DNA from: Bryobacterales bacterium | Lineage (GTDB): Bacteria > Acidobacteriota > Terriglobia > Bryobacterales > Bryobacteraceae | Assembly: GCA_003162425.1 (NCBI GenBank) | Contig: PMOK01000026.1 | Span: 1-38,742, forward strand | Direction of reading: 5' to 3' | Length of the DNA stretch: 38,742 bases | Shown: piece by piece, positions 8,013 to 16,205 of the stretch | Numbering within the stretch: the first letter of the stretch is position 1 | Layout: every line of letters starts with the position of its first letter | Notes under the pieces: generated by a model | What the model saw: only the letters and a program-made list of their open reading frames with translations | What the model was told of the DNA's origin: nothing | Databases searched by the model: none | Made by a program: the position numbers and the translations under genes

Positions 8013-10475
8013 ATGCCACGATCTCAGATCGTGCGCCTTTCGCTTGCCGGCCTCGCGGCGATTCTCAGCGCTCATGCACAGGTCACCCTGACCGGCCGTG
8101 TGGTGGACCAGAATGAAGCGCCTGTCGCTAACGCACGTGTCTCGGCGCACCGGGCGCAGGAGATTCCGGTGGTCGCCTTTTCCGGGCCGTCGGGTGCGTT
8201 TGAGTTGCGGCTATCAACGGCGGATACATACCTAGTTGATGTCGATCGGGTCGGCTATTTCGCACTCAAGGAGCGGCCCGTCCAGGCTCCTTCTGAGATT
8301 ACGCTGGTGCTCAATGAACAGGAAGACGTGTTTCAGAGCATTACGGTGGGCACATTGCCGCCGCCGGTGGATCCGGAGCAGACCCAGCGGGAGCAGCGTC
8401 TGAGTGGAACCGAGATCAACGACATTCCCTATTCAGCCTCGCACAGCCTTCGCAGTTCCATGGACCTGATTCCAGGCGTTATTCAGGATCCGACGGGCGG
8501 TGTGCATTTTCACGGAGGGGCTGAGTACCAAACCCGGTACACGCTCGATGGCTTCGACATCAGCGATCCGATTGATGGGCGGTACAGGACGTTGCTGGCG
8601 GTGGAGGGAGTACGGTCGTTGGATCTTTCTTCGGCGCGCGAATCGCCGGAAAATGGCCGAGGCTCGGCGGGCACGCTGCAGGTTCAGACTGATAATGGAA
8701 CCGACCAGCTCCGCTACACCGCGACGAATTTCATTCCCGGCGTTACGACGAACGGCGGCATACGGGTTGGGGATTGGACGCCGCGCGCCGGTATATCGGG
8801 GCCGATAGTGAAAGGCCGGGCGTGGTTTTCCGATAGTTTCAACGGCGAATACAACGGCGGCTATGTTACCGGATTGCCGCCGGGCCAGAACACCAATGCA
8901 TCCTGGGTGGCCGGCAATCTGGCGCATGCACAGGTGAACCTGACGGTCTCGAACATTCTGTATGCGGACCTGCTGGTGGATTATGGTCACCAGGCGCACT
9001 TCGGCTTGGCCCCGCTGGATCCGGAGTCCACCAGCAGCGGCCTCAGCGACCACGAATGGCTGGCCGCGGTGAAGGATCAACATTCCTGGTACGGCGGCGC
9101 GACGCTGGAGTTTGGTTTTGCCCAGCAGTCCGTTTTCCGGCGGCGGGTTCCCGAAGGAACGGAGCCGTACATCATTTCGCCGGACGGGCGGAGCGGAAAT
9201 TACTTTGTGGATTCGCGCGAGCACGGCCGGCGCGATCAGCTATTTGCGAACTTCTTTCCGCGGCAGATGCATTTGTGGGGGAAGCATCAGATTAAAGTGG
9301 GTGCGGACGCGCAGCGCCTGAATTACAACGCCGCGTTCCAGCGCACGGGATTCGAAATAATCGGACTGAACGGTCTGCCTGCTTCGGCAACCCGGTTTGA
9401 AGGCAACGGCAATTTCGTGTTGCCGAACACAGTGGCGGCTTCTTACGTGAACGACCACTGGCAGCCGGCGGAGCATCTCACGTTTGATCTGGGAGTGCGT
9501 GAAGACTGGGATGAACTGGTGCACCATGTTGCGTTCCAGCCGCGCGTGGCCATGGCGTGGGCGCCTTTTCCGCGCATGCGCACCAAGATCACCGGCGGCT
9601 ACGCCATGTTGACCGATGCTACGGATCTCTCGCTCTTCAGCCGCCCGTTGGATCAGCAGGCCGTGACCACGGTCTACAGGGCCGCGGGCGTGCCGCAATC
9701 GCCCGTGTTGACGACGTTCGTGCCGGGACACAATCTCAAGCTTCCGCGCTACGACAAATGGAGCGCGGGTCTGGAGCACGATTTCGGGCGCGGCGTTTTC
9801 GCAGGCACGGAATTTCTCCGGAAACGCGGTCGCGATGGATTCGTTTATTCGCCGGTGGCGGGATCGGCGGGCGCAATCACCGTCCAGCCCCAAGCGCTTT
9901 CCTATGGATTCGGCGGAACGTACGAGTTGACCAATTTGCGGCGAGATGCTTACGACGAAGTGGCGCTGACTGTGAAACAGACCTTCGGCGATCAATACGG
10001 ATGGATGGCCAGCTATACACGATCCCGCGCGGTTTCGAACGCTGTACTGGATGCCAGCGTGGATCAGCCGTTGCAGGTGCTGAACAATTTCGGACGAATG
10101 CCGTGGGACGCACCCAATCGCCTGCTGGCTTGGGGATATTTGCCGATGTATTGGAAGAACTGGGCCATTGCTTTTCTGGCGGACTATCGGACGGGGTTTC
10201 CGTTCGCGGTCACGGACGCGTTGGGAGATGTTGTGGGAGCGGTGAATTCGCATCGCTTTCCTTCGAATTTCAATTTGAATCTGGCGGTGGAGCGGCGCTT
10301 CGTCTTTCGAGGCTATCGTTACGCCATTCGTGGCGGCGCTAATAATTTAACGGATCATCGCAATCCTACTGCGGTGAACAAGGTGATGGGTGCACCGCAG
10401 TTTCTGACGTTTTATGGGGATGAGGGGCGGCATTTTGTGATTCGGATCAGGTTTTTCGGGAAGGTGCCGCAGTGA
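8013..10475 (+). CDS. TonB-dependent receptor with carboxypeptidase-regulatory-like N-terminal domain
   Basis: An 820-aa outer-membrane protein. MPRSQIVRLSLAGLAAILSAHA is a signal peptide. A carboxypeptidase-regulatory-like beta-sandwich follows at about 24-105 (TLTGRVVDQNEAPVANARV), then a plug region at about 125-190 with SMDLIPGVIQDPTGGVHFHG and YTLDGFDISDPI, then a long beta-barrel to the end. Such receptors import scarce substrates with energy from TonB; the substrate is not readable. The ATG at 8013 overlaps a hairpin-family element (8017-8033). An in-frame GTG at 8031 would give the equally good signal peptide MRLSLAGLAAILSAHA, so the start is uncertain. The gene converges on the Old Yellow Enzyme gene. 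Confidence 0.9.
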   Translation: MPRSQIVRLSLAGLAAILSAHAQVTLTGRVVDQNEAPVANARVSAHRAQEIPVVAFSGPSGAFELRLSTADTYLVDVDRVGYFALKERPVQAPSEITLVLNEQEDVFQSITVGTLPPPVDPEQTQREQRLSGTEINDIPYSASHSLRSSMDLIPGVIQDPTGGVHFHGGAEYQTRYTLDGFDISDPIDGRYRTLLAVEGVRSLDLSSARESPENGRGSAGTLQVQTDNGTDQLRYTATNFIPGVTTNGGIRVGDWTPRAGISGPIVKGRAWFSDSFNGEYNGGYVTGLPPGQNTNASWVAGNLAHAQVNLTVSNILYADLLVDYGHQAHFGLAPLDPESTSSGLSDHEWLAAVKDQHSWYGGATLEFGFAQQSVFRRRVPEGTEPYIISPDGRSGNYFVDSREHGRRDQLFANFFPRQMHLWGKHQIKVGADAQRLNYNAAFQRTGFEIIGLNGLPASATRFEGNGNFVLPNTVAASYVNDHWQPAEHLTFDLGVREDWDELVHHVAFQPRVAMAWAPFPRMRTKITGGYAMLTDATDLSLFSRPLDQQAVTTVYRAAGVPQSPVLTTFVPGHNLKLPRYDKWSAGLEHDFGRGVFAGTEFLRKRGRDGFVYSPVAGSAGAITVQPQALSYGFGGTYELTNLRRDAYDEVALTVKQTFGDQYGWMASYTRSRAVSNAVLDASVDQPLQVLNNFGRMPWDAPNRLLAWGYLPMYWKNWAIAFLADYRTGFPFAVTDALGDVVGAVNSHRFPSNFNLNLAVERRFVFRGYRYAIRGGANNLTDHRNPTAVNKVMGAPQFLTFYGDEGRHFVIRIRFFGKVPQ
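8016..8036 (+). repeat. Hairpin-family element overlapping a coding start
   Basis: CACGATCT (8017-8024), loop C, AGATCGTG (8026-8033), then CGCC. The perfect 8-bp arms begin right after the ATG at 8013-8015, so the element would encode residues 2-7 of the receptor precursor. Confidence 0.8.
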
Positions 10476-10486
10476 GGGGAAGACCT

Positions 10487-10533
10487 GGCGTCGGCATGAG
10501 TGCCGACGCGGCACGCTGAGAGCGTGCGCCACG
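10487..10533 (+). repeat. Double hairpin-family element
   Basis: Two hairpins side by side. The first is GCGTCGGCA (10488-10496), loop TGAG, TGCCGACGC (10501-10509). The second is GCACGCT (10511-10517), loop GAG, AGCGTGC (10521-10527), with the tail GCCACGA. They fill the 63-bp gap between convergent genes and might act as a bidirectional terminator, but there is no T-tract. Confidence 0.88.
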
Positions 10534-10538
10534 ATGAG

Positions 10539-11612
10539 CTAGAACGCTCGTTGGTATTGGACTGGGGGGTGGGGGTCTTGGCCTAGCGCTTTTGCCGCGT
10601 GGAGCGGCCAGTAGGGGTCGCGTAGGAATTCGCGGGCAAGCAGCACAAGGTCGGCTTTTCCGGATCGTATGATTTCGTCTGCTTGGTGAGGGTCGGTGAT
10701 CATTCCTACGGCGCCGGTGCGAATTTCAGCTTCTTGCTTGATGCGCTCGGCGAAGGGGACTTGGAACCCTGGCGCGGCCGGGATCTTGGCATCGGGAACC
10801 ATGGCGCCGGAGGAGCAATCGATCAAATCTACATCGCGGGGGCGCAATTCCGATGCGAGCACCACCGAATCATCCACGGTCCAGCCGCCCTCCTTCCAAT
10901 CGGTGGCGGAGATTCGCACGAATAACGGGAATCGCTCGGGCCACACGGCTCGCACGGCCTCCGTCAACTCCAGCACGAAGCGGATGCGGTTTTTGTAGGA
11001 GCCGCCGTATTCATCGGTGCGTTTGTTTGCCAGCAGCGAGAGGAATTCGTGCGCTAGATAGCCGTGGGCGCAATGGAGCTCCAGCACCTGGAAACCCGCA
11101 GCGAGTGCGCGGCGCGCGGCGTGGGCGAAAGCATCCACGATGTCGCGAATTCCGCCGTGATCGAGCGCTCTTGGGAGGGGGTCGCTTTCGCGGAAGGGCA
11201 CGGCGCTGGGCGCGACGGTTTCCCATCCGCCGGCCTCGACCGGGATTGGTGCGCCGTTGTTTTCCCAGGGAACATGACAGCTCGCTTTTCTGCCTGCGTG
11301 GGCGATTTGAATTCCGGGCACGGCGCCGTGTTCCTTGATGAAGGACGCTATGCGCGTGAGCATCGCGATGTGGTCGTCCTTCCAGATTCCGTGATCGCCG
11401 GGGGTGATGCGTCCGCGCGCCTCGACGGCGGTGGCTTCCATCATTACGAGTCCGGCGCCACCTACTGCGCGGCTGCCCAGGTGTACCAGATGCCAGTCCG
11501 ACGCGAATCCATCGACGCTGGAATACTGGCACATAGGAGACACGGCGATCCGATTGCGAAACGTGATTTCGCGGATGGTTAGCGGGGAGAAGAGGTGCGG
11601 GGTATCTGACAC
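10539..11612 (-). CDS. Old Yellow Enzyme-family NADH:flavin oxidoreductase (YqjM/NamA-like)
   Basis: A 357-aa cytosolic FMN TIM barrel. It has the YqjM-subclass features: SPMCQYSS with Cys 28 and Tyr 30, IQIAHAGRKAS (about 101-111), and LELHCAHGYLAHEFLS with substrate-binding His 180 and His 183, then RTDEYGGS. Near the end, LVLLAREFLRDPYWP is the phosphate-binding part. The family reduces activated C=C bonds (enones, nitro-alkenes, quinones) with NAD(P)H. Length is normal and no residue is missing. It appears monocistronic: the cupin operon on the opposite strand starts 74 bp away, and the receptor gene converges on its end. Confidence 0.95.
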   Translation of the reverse strand: MSDTPHLFSPLTIREITFRNRIAVSPMCQYSSVDGFASDWHLVHLGSRAVGGAGLVMMEATAVEARGRITPGDHGIWKDDHIAMLTRIASFIKEHGAVPGIQIAHAGRKASCHVPWENNGAPIPVEAGGWETVAPSAVPFRESDPLPRALDHGGIRDIVDAFAHAARRALAAGFQVLELHCAHGYLAHEFLSLLANKRTDEYGGSYKNRIRFVLELTEAVRAVWPERFPLFVRISATDWKEGGWTVDDSVVLASELRPRDVDLIDCSSGAMVPDAKIPAAPGFQVPFAERIKQEAEIRTGAVGMITDPHQADEIIRSGKADLVLLAREFLRDPYWPLHAAKALGQDPHPPVQYQRAF

Positions 11613-11633
11613 ACCGGTATAGATGCTATTCTT

Positions 11634-11663
11634 CAGTTCTTCGGTTCATCAGTTCTTCGGTTC
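11634..11663. repeat. Two-copy 14-bp direct repeat, period 16
   Basis: CAGTTCTTCGGTTC occurs at 11634-11647 and again at 11650-11663, separated by 2 nt; TTC-rich sequence continues around it. It lies between the divergent Old Yellow Enzyme and cupin genes and may affect spacing within their promoters. Confidence 0.8.
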
Positions 11664-11685
11664 TGCGGTTTGCGAGAATCGATGC

Positions 11686-12096
11686 ATGGTGAATTGTCGA
11701 TTTGGTTTGTTGCTGCTCGTGGCGGTGGGGCTGGTGCACGCTCAAGGTGTCGTGAGGTCCCTGTCTGAAGTTAAATTCGAACAGGATGCGGATGTGAAGT
11801 GTCTTTCTTCGGCGGTGGAATCCGGCGATCCCAGCAAGGGGCCGTCCACCATCATTCTGAAAGCTCCAGCGAATTGCGCGATTCCGTGGCATTATCACAC
11901 GGCGGAAGAGCAGTTGATCGTCATCCAGGGGAAGGTTCCTACCGAGATGGAAGGTATGCCGAAACAGGTTCTTGAGCCGGGAGGATTCGCGATGATGCCG
12001 GGGAAGGCGAAACATCGATTCTCGTGTCAGTCGAAGAGTGGATGCGTTTTATTTGTCACCTTTGATAAGGCCTACGACATTTTTTGGGTGAAGTGA
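11686..12096 (+). CDS. Secreted small cupin-domain protein
   Basis: A 136-aa product from the ATG at 11686: MVNCRFGLLLLVAVGLVHAQ is a signal peptide. A single cupin barrel follows, with metal-binding motif one as IPWHYHTAEEQLIVIQG (His-x-His and Glu) and motif two around PGGFAMMPGKAKHRF, which supplies the last His. Cupins bind a metal and range from dioxygenases to storage proteins; the reaction is not predictable here. It is the first gene of a tight trio: its TGA overlaps the next ATG (TGATG at 12094-12098). The open frame extends to 11623, but that would bury the signal peptide. Confidence 0.85.
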   Translation: MVNCRFGLLLLVAVGLVHAQGVVRSLSEVKFEQDADVKCLSSAVESGDPSKGPSTIILKAPANCAIPWHYHTAEEQLIVIQGKVPTEMEGMPKQVLEPGGFAMMPGKAKHRFSCQSKSGCVLFVTFDKAYDIFWVK

Positions 12097-12530
12097 TGCG
12101 GGTCTTGACCTTGGCGGTTTGCTTAATGGTGGCGATCGGCGATGCGCGGGCGGCCGAACCATTAGCCGGGACCTGGCGGCTGGAACGCCAGGAACTGAAT
12201 GGCGAGAAGAACAATTTTGATCCACTCACGCTGAGGATCTCGCAATCCGGCGATAAACTGGCATTCGCGTTTTCGGTGCCGATCAACAATGTCCACTACC
12301 TCAGCATGAGTTATAGCGTTCGCCTGGACGGCCCGGAAGGTGACGTCAAGAACGGGCAAGGGGAGAAGCTGGGCGCGATCAGGATCACGAAGACGGGCGG
12401 CGGCCGATATAAGTTCACATTGACCGGGGCGAATCGGCCGCAGACCTCAGGCACGCTTAGCGTCTCGCCCGATGGAAAGCATCTCACTTCCGAGTCGAAT
12501 GGACTGATACAAGTGTTCGCGCGGGCCTGA
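12096..12530 (+). CDS. Small secreted protein of unknown function
   Basis: A 144-aa product starting MRVLTLAVCLMVAIGDARAAEP, a clear signal peptide. The mature part opens with LAGTWRLERQELNGEKN and is rich in short beta strands, as in a lipocalin-like barrel, but I do not recognise a named family. The start is set by overlap with the stop of the cupin gene (TGATG), so translation is probably coupled; the last codons of the cupin gene (GGGTGAAG) can act as SD. Its own stop overlaps the next start in the same way. Co-expression with a cupin and a PepSY membrane protein suggests work in the periplasm. Confidence 0.75.
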   Translation: MRVLTLAVCLMVAIGDARAAEPLAGTWRLERQELNGEKNNFDPLTLRISQSGDKLAFAFSVPINNVHYLSMSYSVRLDGPEGDVKNGQGEKLGAIRITKTGGGRYKFTLTGANRPQTSGTLSVSPDGKHLTSESNGLIQVFARA

Positions 12531-13696
12531 TGAATTTCATACGCCGGTTTTTGCAGCGCCCGCATCAGACGTGGATCCGCCGGGTGAATTTCCAGATCCA
12601 CCTTTGGGTTGGGATTGTGCTGGCGTTATATCTGATGGTGATCGGCGTCTCCGGATCGATCCTGGTTCTTCGCATAGAACTGGGCGCGGTGACCGGCGCA
12701 AATCCGTGGGAATCGAGAAGAGCGCCGGAGCCACGCGCGGATATAACGGCCGTGGTTCGGAACCTGACAACTCATTACCCCGGTTTTCGCATTGTCTCGG
12801 TGACGGCGCCGGGGAAGACTGAGCCTAACTACATAGCTCGCTTGTTGGGCCGCACTCAGATCAGAGTCGCGGTGGATGCGGGCACGGGCGAGGTTTTGGG
12901 CGACGTCAAAAGAGGCCCGGCCTGGCTCGACATAGTGGAGAAGCTTCACGTCAGCCTGTTTGCGTCGCGAACAGGCAGAATCCTGAATGGAGTTGGCGCT
13001 GCTTTTCTGCTCGCGATGTGCATTACAGGGCTCATCAACTGGTGGCCGGGCATACGAAGCTGGAAACGCGCCCTGAAAGTGGACCTCGGCCGGAGCTGGC
13101 GGCGGATCAATTTCGATCTGCATAGCGCCACCGGTTTCTGGACGCTCGCGATCATTTCGTTTTGGGCCGTCAGCGGCGTCTATTTTGCTTGGCCGCGCGA
13201 GATCTTCGCTTTTGTTAACCGGATTTCGCCGATCGTGAACTCAACGCCTCCGGTCGCAGAAGTCACAGCCAGAAGTGAAATGAGCGAGCCGGATTTGGAT
13301 GGGTTGGTGAAGCGGGCGTACGCGCTGGATCCAGGGACGACATTCGCGGGCGTGGAATTTCCATTCAACAGAAGTGCGCCGATCAAGATTCTGATGCGCC
13401 GAGGCAATGGACTCAGCCGGGAGTACGAAGACACCTTGTATTTCGATCCCTACACCACGGCGCCCTTGGCCACGTGGAGATACGGTGTGAACCAGAGCCT
13501 GGGCGACTGGTTCATATGGTCGCAGGTGCCTCTGCACTTCGGCGTTTACTGGGGGCTAGGCGTCAAGATTGTTTGGGCCATTCTTGGCCTAGCGGTCCCG
13601 ACGCTGGCTGTGACGGGATTGTTGATGTACTGGAACCGGACGCTTCGGAAAAAATGGAAGCGGCTCAGGGCAGAACCACAATTCCCGCCGGCGTGA
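12530..13696 (+). CDS. PepSY-associated transmembrane protein
   Basis: A 388-aa inner-membrane protein of the PepSY-associated TM (PepSY_TM) family. Predicted helices lie at about 25-48, 150-171, 201-222 and 341-367, with a periplasmic PepSY-like region from about 60 to 145 (VAVDAGTGEVLGDVKRG). Conserved-looking His at 24, 140, 198 and 336 sit at membrane edges and could bind heme. Relatives occur in siderophore or metal-uptake loci and include ferric reductases; that role is inference here. The gene overlaps the previous stop (TGATG at 12528-12532). Its 3' end overlaps the opposing propeller gene by 32 bp. Confidence 0.87.
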   Translation: MNFIRRFLQRPHQTWIRRVNFQIHLWVGIVLALYLMVIGVSGSILVLRIELGAVTGANPWESRRAPEPRADITAVVRNLTTHYPGFRIVSVTAPGKTEPNYIARLLGRTQIRVAVDAGTGEVLGDVKRGPAWLDIVEKLHVSLFASRTGRILNGVGAAFLLAMCITGLINWWPGIRSWKRALKVDLGRSWRRINFDLHSATGFWTLAIISFWAVSGVYFAWPREIFAFVNRISPIVNSTPPVAEVTARSEMSEPDLDGLVKRAYALDPGTTFAGVEFPFNRSAPIKILMRRGNGLSREYEDTLYFDPYTTAPLATWRYGVNQSLGDWFIWSQVPLHFGVYWGLGVKIVWAILGLAVPTLAVTGLLMYWNRTLRKKWKRLRAEPQFPPA

Positions 13697-14750
13697 CGTC
13701 GGTCTTCAGGTCCCAGGTGCGTTCGTACTTTAGGGTTGCGGCGTCGTAGACTTCGATTTCGAATCCGGCGCCGTATATATAGAGCTTCTTGCCGCTGCTC
13801 GCCATTCCGAAGCTGAAGCGGGCGCGGCAGGGAACCTCGGCCCTCTGCGCGATGCGATCGCTCGACAAATCGAAAGCCCAAAACTCGCAGCGCTTGTTCC
13901 CGAGGATGCCGTTGGTCACCATAGTGTAGGCGAGTTTTTTGTCGGGCGTCACCTGCACGCCGGCCATGCCGCTGGGAGCGGGACCAATGGGATCAAAATC
14001 CATCTGCCGCGTTTCCAGATTGAACCGGCCGATGCCAAATACTTTGTTGTGAACGATGGGGTCGGCAGAGTTGAAGAGCGAAATGTGCTGGCCGGGCTGG
14101 CCGATCAGATCCAGGTCGCTGCCAAAGCGGATTCGTTCCATGCCGGGGAAATCTGGCTGAGCGAGGTCGATGCGGTCGATCAGCTTGAAATCATCGGCGC
14201 GGAAGACGGAAATCTTCGCGCCGAACTGGTACAGATATTTTCCATCGGGCGAGACTTCAAAAGGAGTGCGTCCGAAACCTGCTTCGTTGGCAGCCGCGTC
14301 CTCGCGAGGAATGTCCACGGTCTTGACGATCTTCTGATCGGACAGATCGATTACCGTGAACTTCGCGTCGTGGACCTCGTAATGATCCGGGAGCTTGTCG
14401 ATCTCCTTGGTCACGGTGTAGAACAGTTTGCCGTTCGGGTCGGGCGCGCCTCCTCGCATGCGAAACTGCTTGGTGGAGGTGTTGAGGACGAAATGATTTA
14501 TGACTTTTCGCGTCGCGACATCTACCACCTCGATCCCGTTGTGATCGATGGTGGTGACGTAGATCTTTTGATGGTCCGGCGACAGACGCATTGCTCGGGG
14601 AGTGCCGGTGGTGAGAGGGATGCGTTCCACTACCTCGCCTTTGCCCTCGTCGAAGACCAGGAGGGCGTTCGGATAGGCGGGCAGGAACAATGTGCCTGCG
14701 CTTGCGAGGGTCGCGAGAGCGGCGAATGTCGAGATGAGTCGCTTTATCAA
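13665..14750 (-). CDS. Secreted beta-propeller protein (YVTN/amine dehydrogenase-like)
   Basis: A 361-aa product with a signal peptide (MIKRLISTFAALATLASAG). Repeated blades follow, such as GTPRAMRLSPDHQKIYVTT, then IEVVDVATRKVI, and FEVSPDGKYLYQFG. This is the pattern of YVTN-type propellers and of the beta chains of quinohemoprotein amine dehydrogenases. No catalytic cofactor residues can be assigned, so a binding role is as likely as an enzymatic one. The start codon is TTG (14748-14750), supported by SD AGGAG (14758-14762) 7 nt upstream. The 3' end overlaps the PepSY gene by 32 bp. Confidence 0.82.
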   Translation of the reverse strand: MIKRLISTFAALATLASAGTLFLPAYPNALLVFDEGKGEVVERIPLTTGTPRAMRLSPDHQKIYVTTIDHNGIEVVDVATRKVINHFVLNTSTKQFRMRGGAPDPNGKLFYTVTKEIDKLPDHYEVHDAKFTVIDLSDQKIVKTVDIPREDAAANEAGFGRTPFEVSPDGKYLYQFGAKISVFRADDFKLIDRIDLAQPDFPGMERIRFGSDLDLIGQPGQHISLFNSADPIVHNKVFGIGRFNLETRQMDFDPIGPAPSGMAGVQVTPDKKLAYTMVTNGILGNKRCEFWAFDLSSDRIAQRAEVPCRARFSFGMASSGKKLYIYGAGFEIEVYDAATLKYERTWDLKTDVTPAGIVVLP

Positions 14751-14774
14751 GGTTGAACTCCTAAGCTAGAACCG

Positions 14775-14802
14775 GGTTGGCAGGCGAAAGCGCCTGCCCA
14801 CG
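14775..14802 (+). repeat. Hairpin-family element, GGCAGGCG stem (copy 1 of 3)
   Basis: GGCAGGCG (14779-14786), loop AAAG, CGCCTGCC (14791-14798), then CACG. It lies between the aldehyde dehydrogenase stop and the propeller start (same-strand genes). The same stem and loop recur at 22942 and 34051. Confidence 0.92.
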
Positions 14803-14806
14803 AGTA

Positions 14807-16168
14807 TTACTTGCACCAGACTGTCTTGACGTTGACGAATTCGCGGATGCCCCAAACACCCAGCTCACGGCCGTAGCCGGACCGTTTCACGCCGCCAAAC
14901 GGGAGCCGCGGATCGGAAGCTACCATGGCGTTGACAAACACTTGTCCTGCTTCGATTCCATCCACGAACTTAGCTTGCTCGGATTCATCGCGGGTCCAGA
15001 CGCTGGATCCAAGGCCGAATGGCGAATCATTTGCCAATTCAATTGCTTCTTCCGCATCGTGCGCGCGGAAGAGCATGGCAACGGGGCCGAAAAATTCCTC
15101 GTGGAAGACGGGGGAGGAGCGTGGGACATCGGCCAGGACGGTCGGCTCATAGTAGAATCCGGGCCCATCGATTTTCCGGCCGCCGGCCAGCAGGCGCCCC
15201 CCGGCTTGGATGGCGCGCTGAACCTGATCATGCAATTCATCACGGATTTTGCTGGTTGCGAGCGGGCCGACGTCGGTATCGGCGGCCATGGGGTCGCCAA
15301 CTTTCAAAGCTCTCATTCGATCGACGAAACGTTTCTCGAACGCGTCATAAATCCCGCCAGCCACGATGAATCTTTTGGCCGCGATGCAGGATTGGCCATT
15401 GTTGATCACTCGCGCTTTTACGGCAGCAGTGACGGCCTCTTCGAAATCCGCACTGGGCATGACGATGAACGGGTCGCTGCCGCCGAGCTCGAGCACCGTC
15501 TTCTTGATTTGGCTGCCGGAAGCGCGTGCTACTGAACGGCCGGCGGGCTCGCTGCCGGTGAGCGTAGCCGCGACCACGCGATCGTCGTGCAACAAGGCGT
15601 CCACCTGATTGGCTTCGATGAGCAGCGTCTGGAACGCGCCTTCCGGAAAACCGGCGCGGTGCAGGATGTCCGCGATGGCTAGCGCGCATTGGGGAACGTT
15701 CGAGGCATGCTTCAACAGCCCGGTGTTGCCTGCGGCGAGCGCGGGGGCCGCGAAGCGAAAGACTTGCCAGAAGGGGAAATTCCAGGGCATGACGGCCAGC
15801 ACGGGTCCGAGTGGCTGGTAGCGCACGAAACTCTTTGAGGCGTTGGTGGGTACCAGCTCGTCAGCCAGCAATCGCTCGCCGTTTTCGGCATAGTAGCGGC
15901 AGGCCCAGGCGCATTTCTCCGCCTCCGCGATGGCGGAGGGCAGCGTTTTTCCCATTTCGGTGGTCATGAGCGCGCCGTACTCGCGCTTTTCGGTTTCGAG
16001 AATTTCGGCGGCTCTTTGGAGGCGGCTCGCGCGTTCGGCGAAAGGAGTTTGACGATAGGAATGGAAGGTGGTCCAGGCCAGGTTTAATTTTTCTTCGATT
16101 GCGGCGGCGGAAAGTGCTTGGAACTCGCGGAGTGTTTCGCCGGTTGCGGGATTTATGGTTGCGATCAT
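14807..16168 (-). CDS. NAD(P)-dependent succinate-semialdehyde dehydrogenase-type aldehyde dehydrogenase
   Basis: A 453-aa cytosolic enzyme of the ALDH superfamily, closest in pattern to short succinate-semialdehyde dehydrogenases (Sad/YneI type). It oxidises an aldehyde, probably succinate semialdehyde, to the acid with NAD(P)+. Key parts are present: the oxyanion Asn 130 in MPWNFPFW, the general base Glu 227 in LELGGSDPF, the nucleophile Cys 261 in NNGQSCIAAKR, and the late motif FFGPVAMLF. The C-terminus ends SGYGRELGVWGIREFVNVKTVW, as in the family. No clear SD precedes the ATG. Substrate choice among small aldehydes is inference; no GABA gene is near. Confidence 0.93.
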   Translation of the reverse strand: MIATINPATGETLREFQALSAAAIEEKLNLAWTTFHSYRQTPFAERASRLQRAAEILETEKREYGALMTTEMGKTLPSAIAEAEKCAWACRYYAENGERLLADELVPTNASKSFVRYQPLGPVLAVMPWNFPFWQVFRFAAPALAAGNTGLLKHASNVPQCALAIADILHRAGFPEGAFQTLLIEANQVDALLHDDRVVAATLTGSEPAGRSVARASGSQIKKTVLELGGSDPFIVMPSADFEEAVTAAVKARVINNGQSCIAAKRFIVAGGIYDAFEKRFVDRMRALKVGDPMAADTDVGPLATSKIRDELHDQVQRAIQAGGRLLAGGRKIDGPGFYYEPTVLADVPRSSPVFHEEFFGPVAMLFRAHDAEEAIELANDSPFGLGSSVWTRDESEQAKFVDGIEAGQVFVNAMVASDPRLPFGGVKRSGYGRELGVWGIREFVNVKTVWCK

Positions 16169-16170
16169 AA

Positions 16171-16202
16171 GGCACCGACTCCCTTACGGTCGCGGTTCGG
16201 TA
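16171..16202. repeat. Short imperfect inverted repeat between two genes
   Basis: ACCGA (16174-16178) and TCGGT (16197-16201) flank a core with CCCTTACGGTCGCGG. It fills the 37-bp gap between the aldehyde dehydrogenase start and the M28 peptidase stop. It may be another dispersed repeat, but only one copy is visible here. Confidence 0.35.
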
Positions 16203-16205
16203 CCA

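Noticed and set aside
8433-10253. Two long minus-strand frames within the first TonB receptor gene
   Set aside because: They are Arg-rich translations opposite a real receptor gene, with no RBS or domain.
10487-10533. Double hairpin as a standard rho-independent terminator
   Set aside because: It has GC-rich stems but no T-tract on either strand, and similar hairpins lie between same-strand genes and over a coding start. A role in termination remains possible but is not supported.
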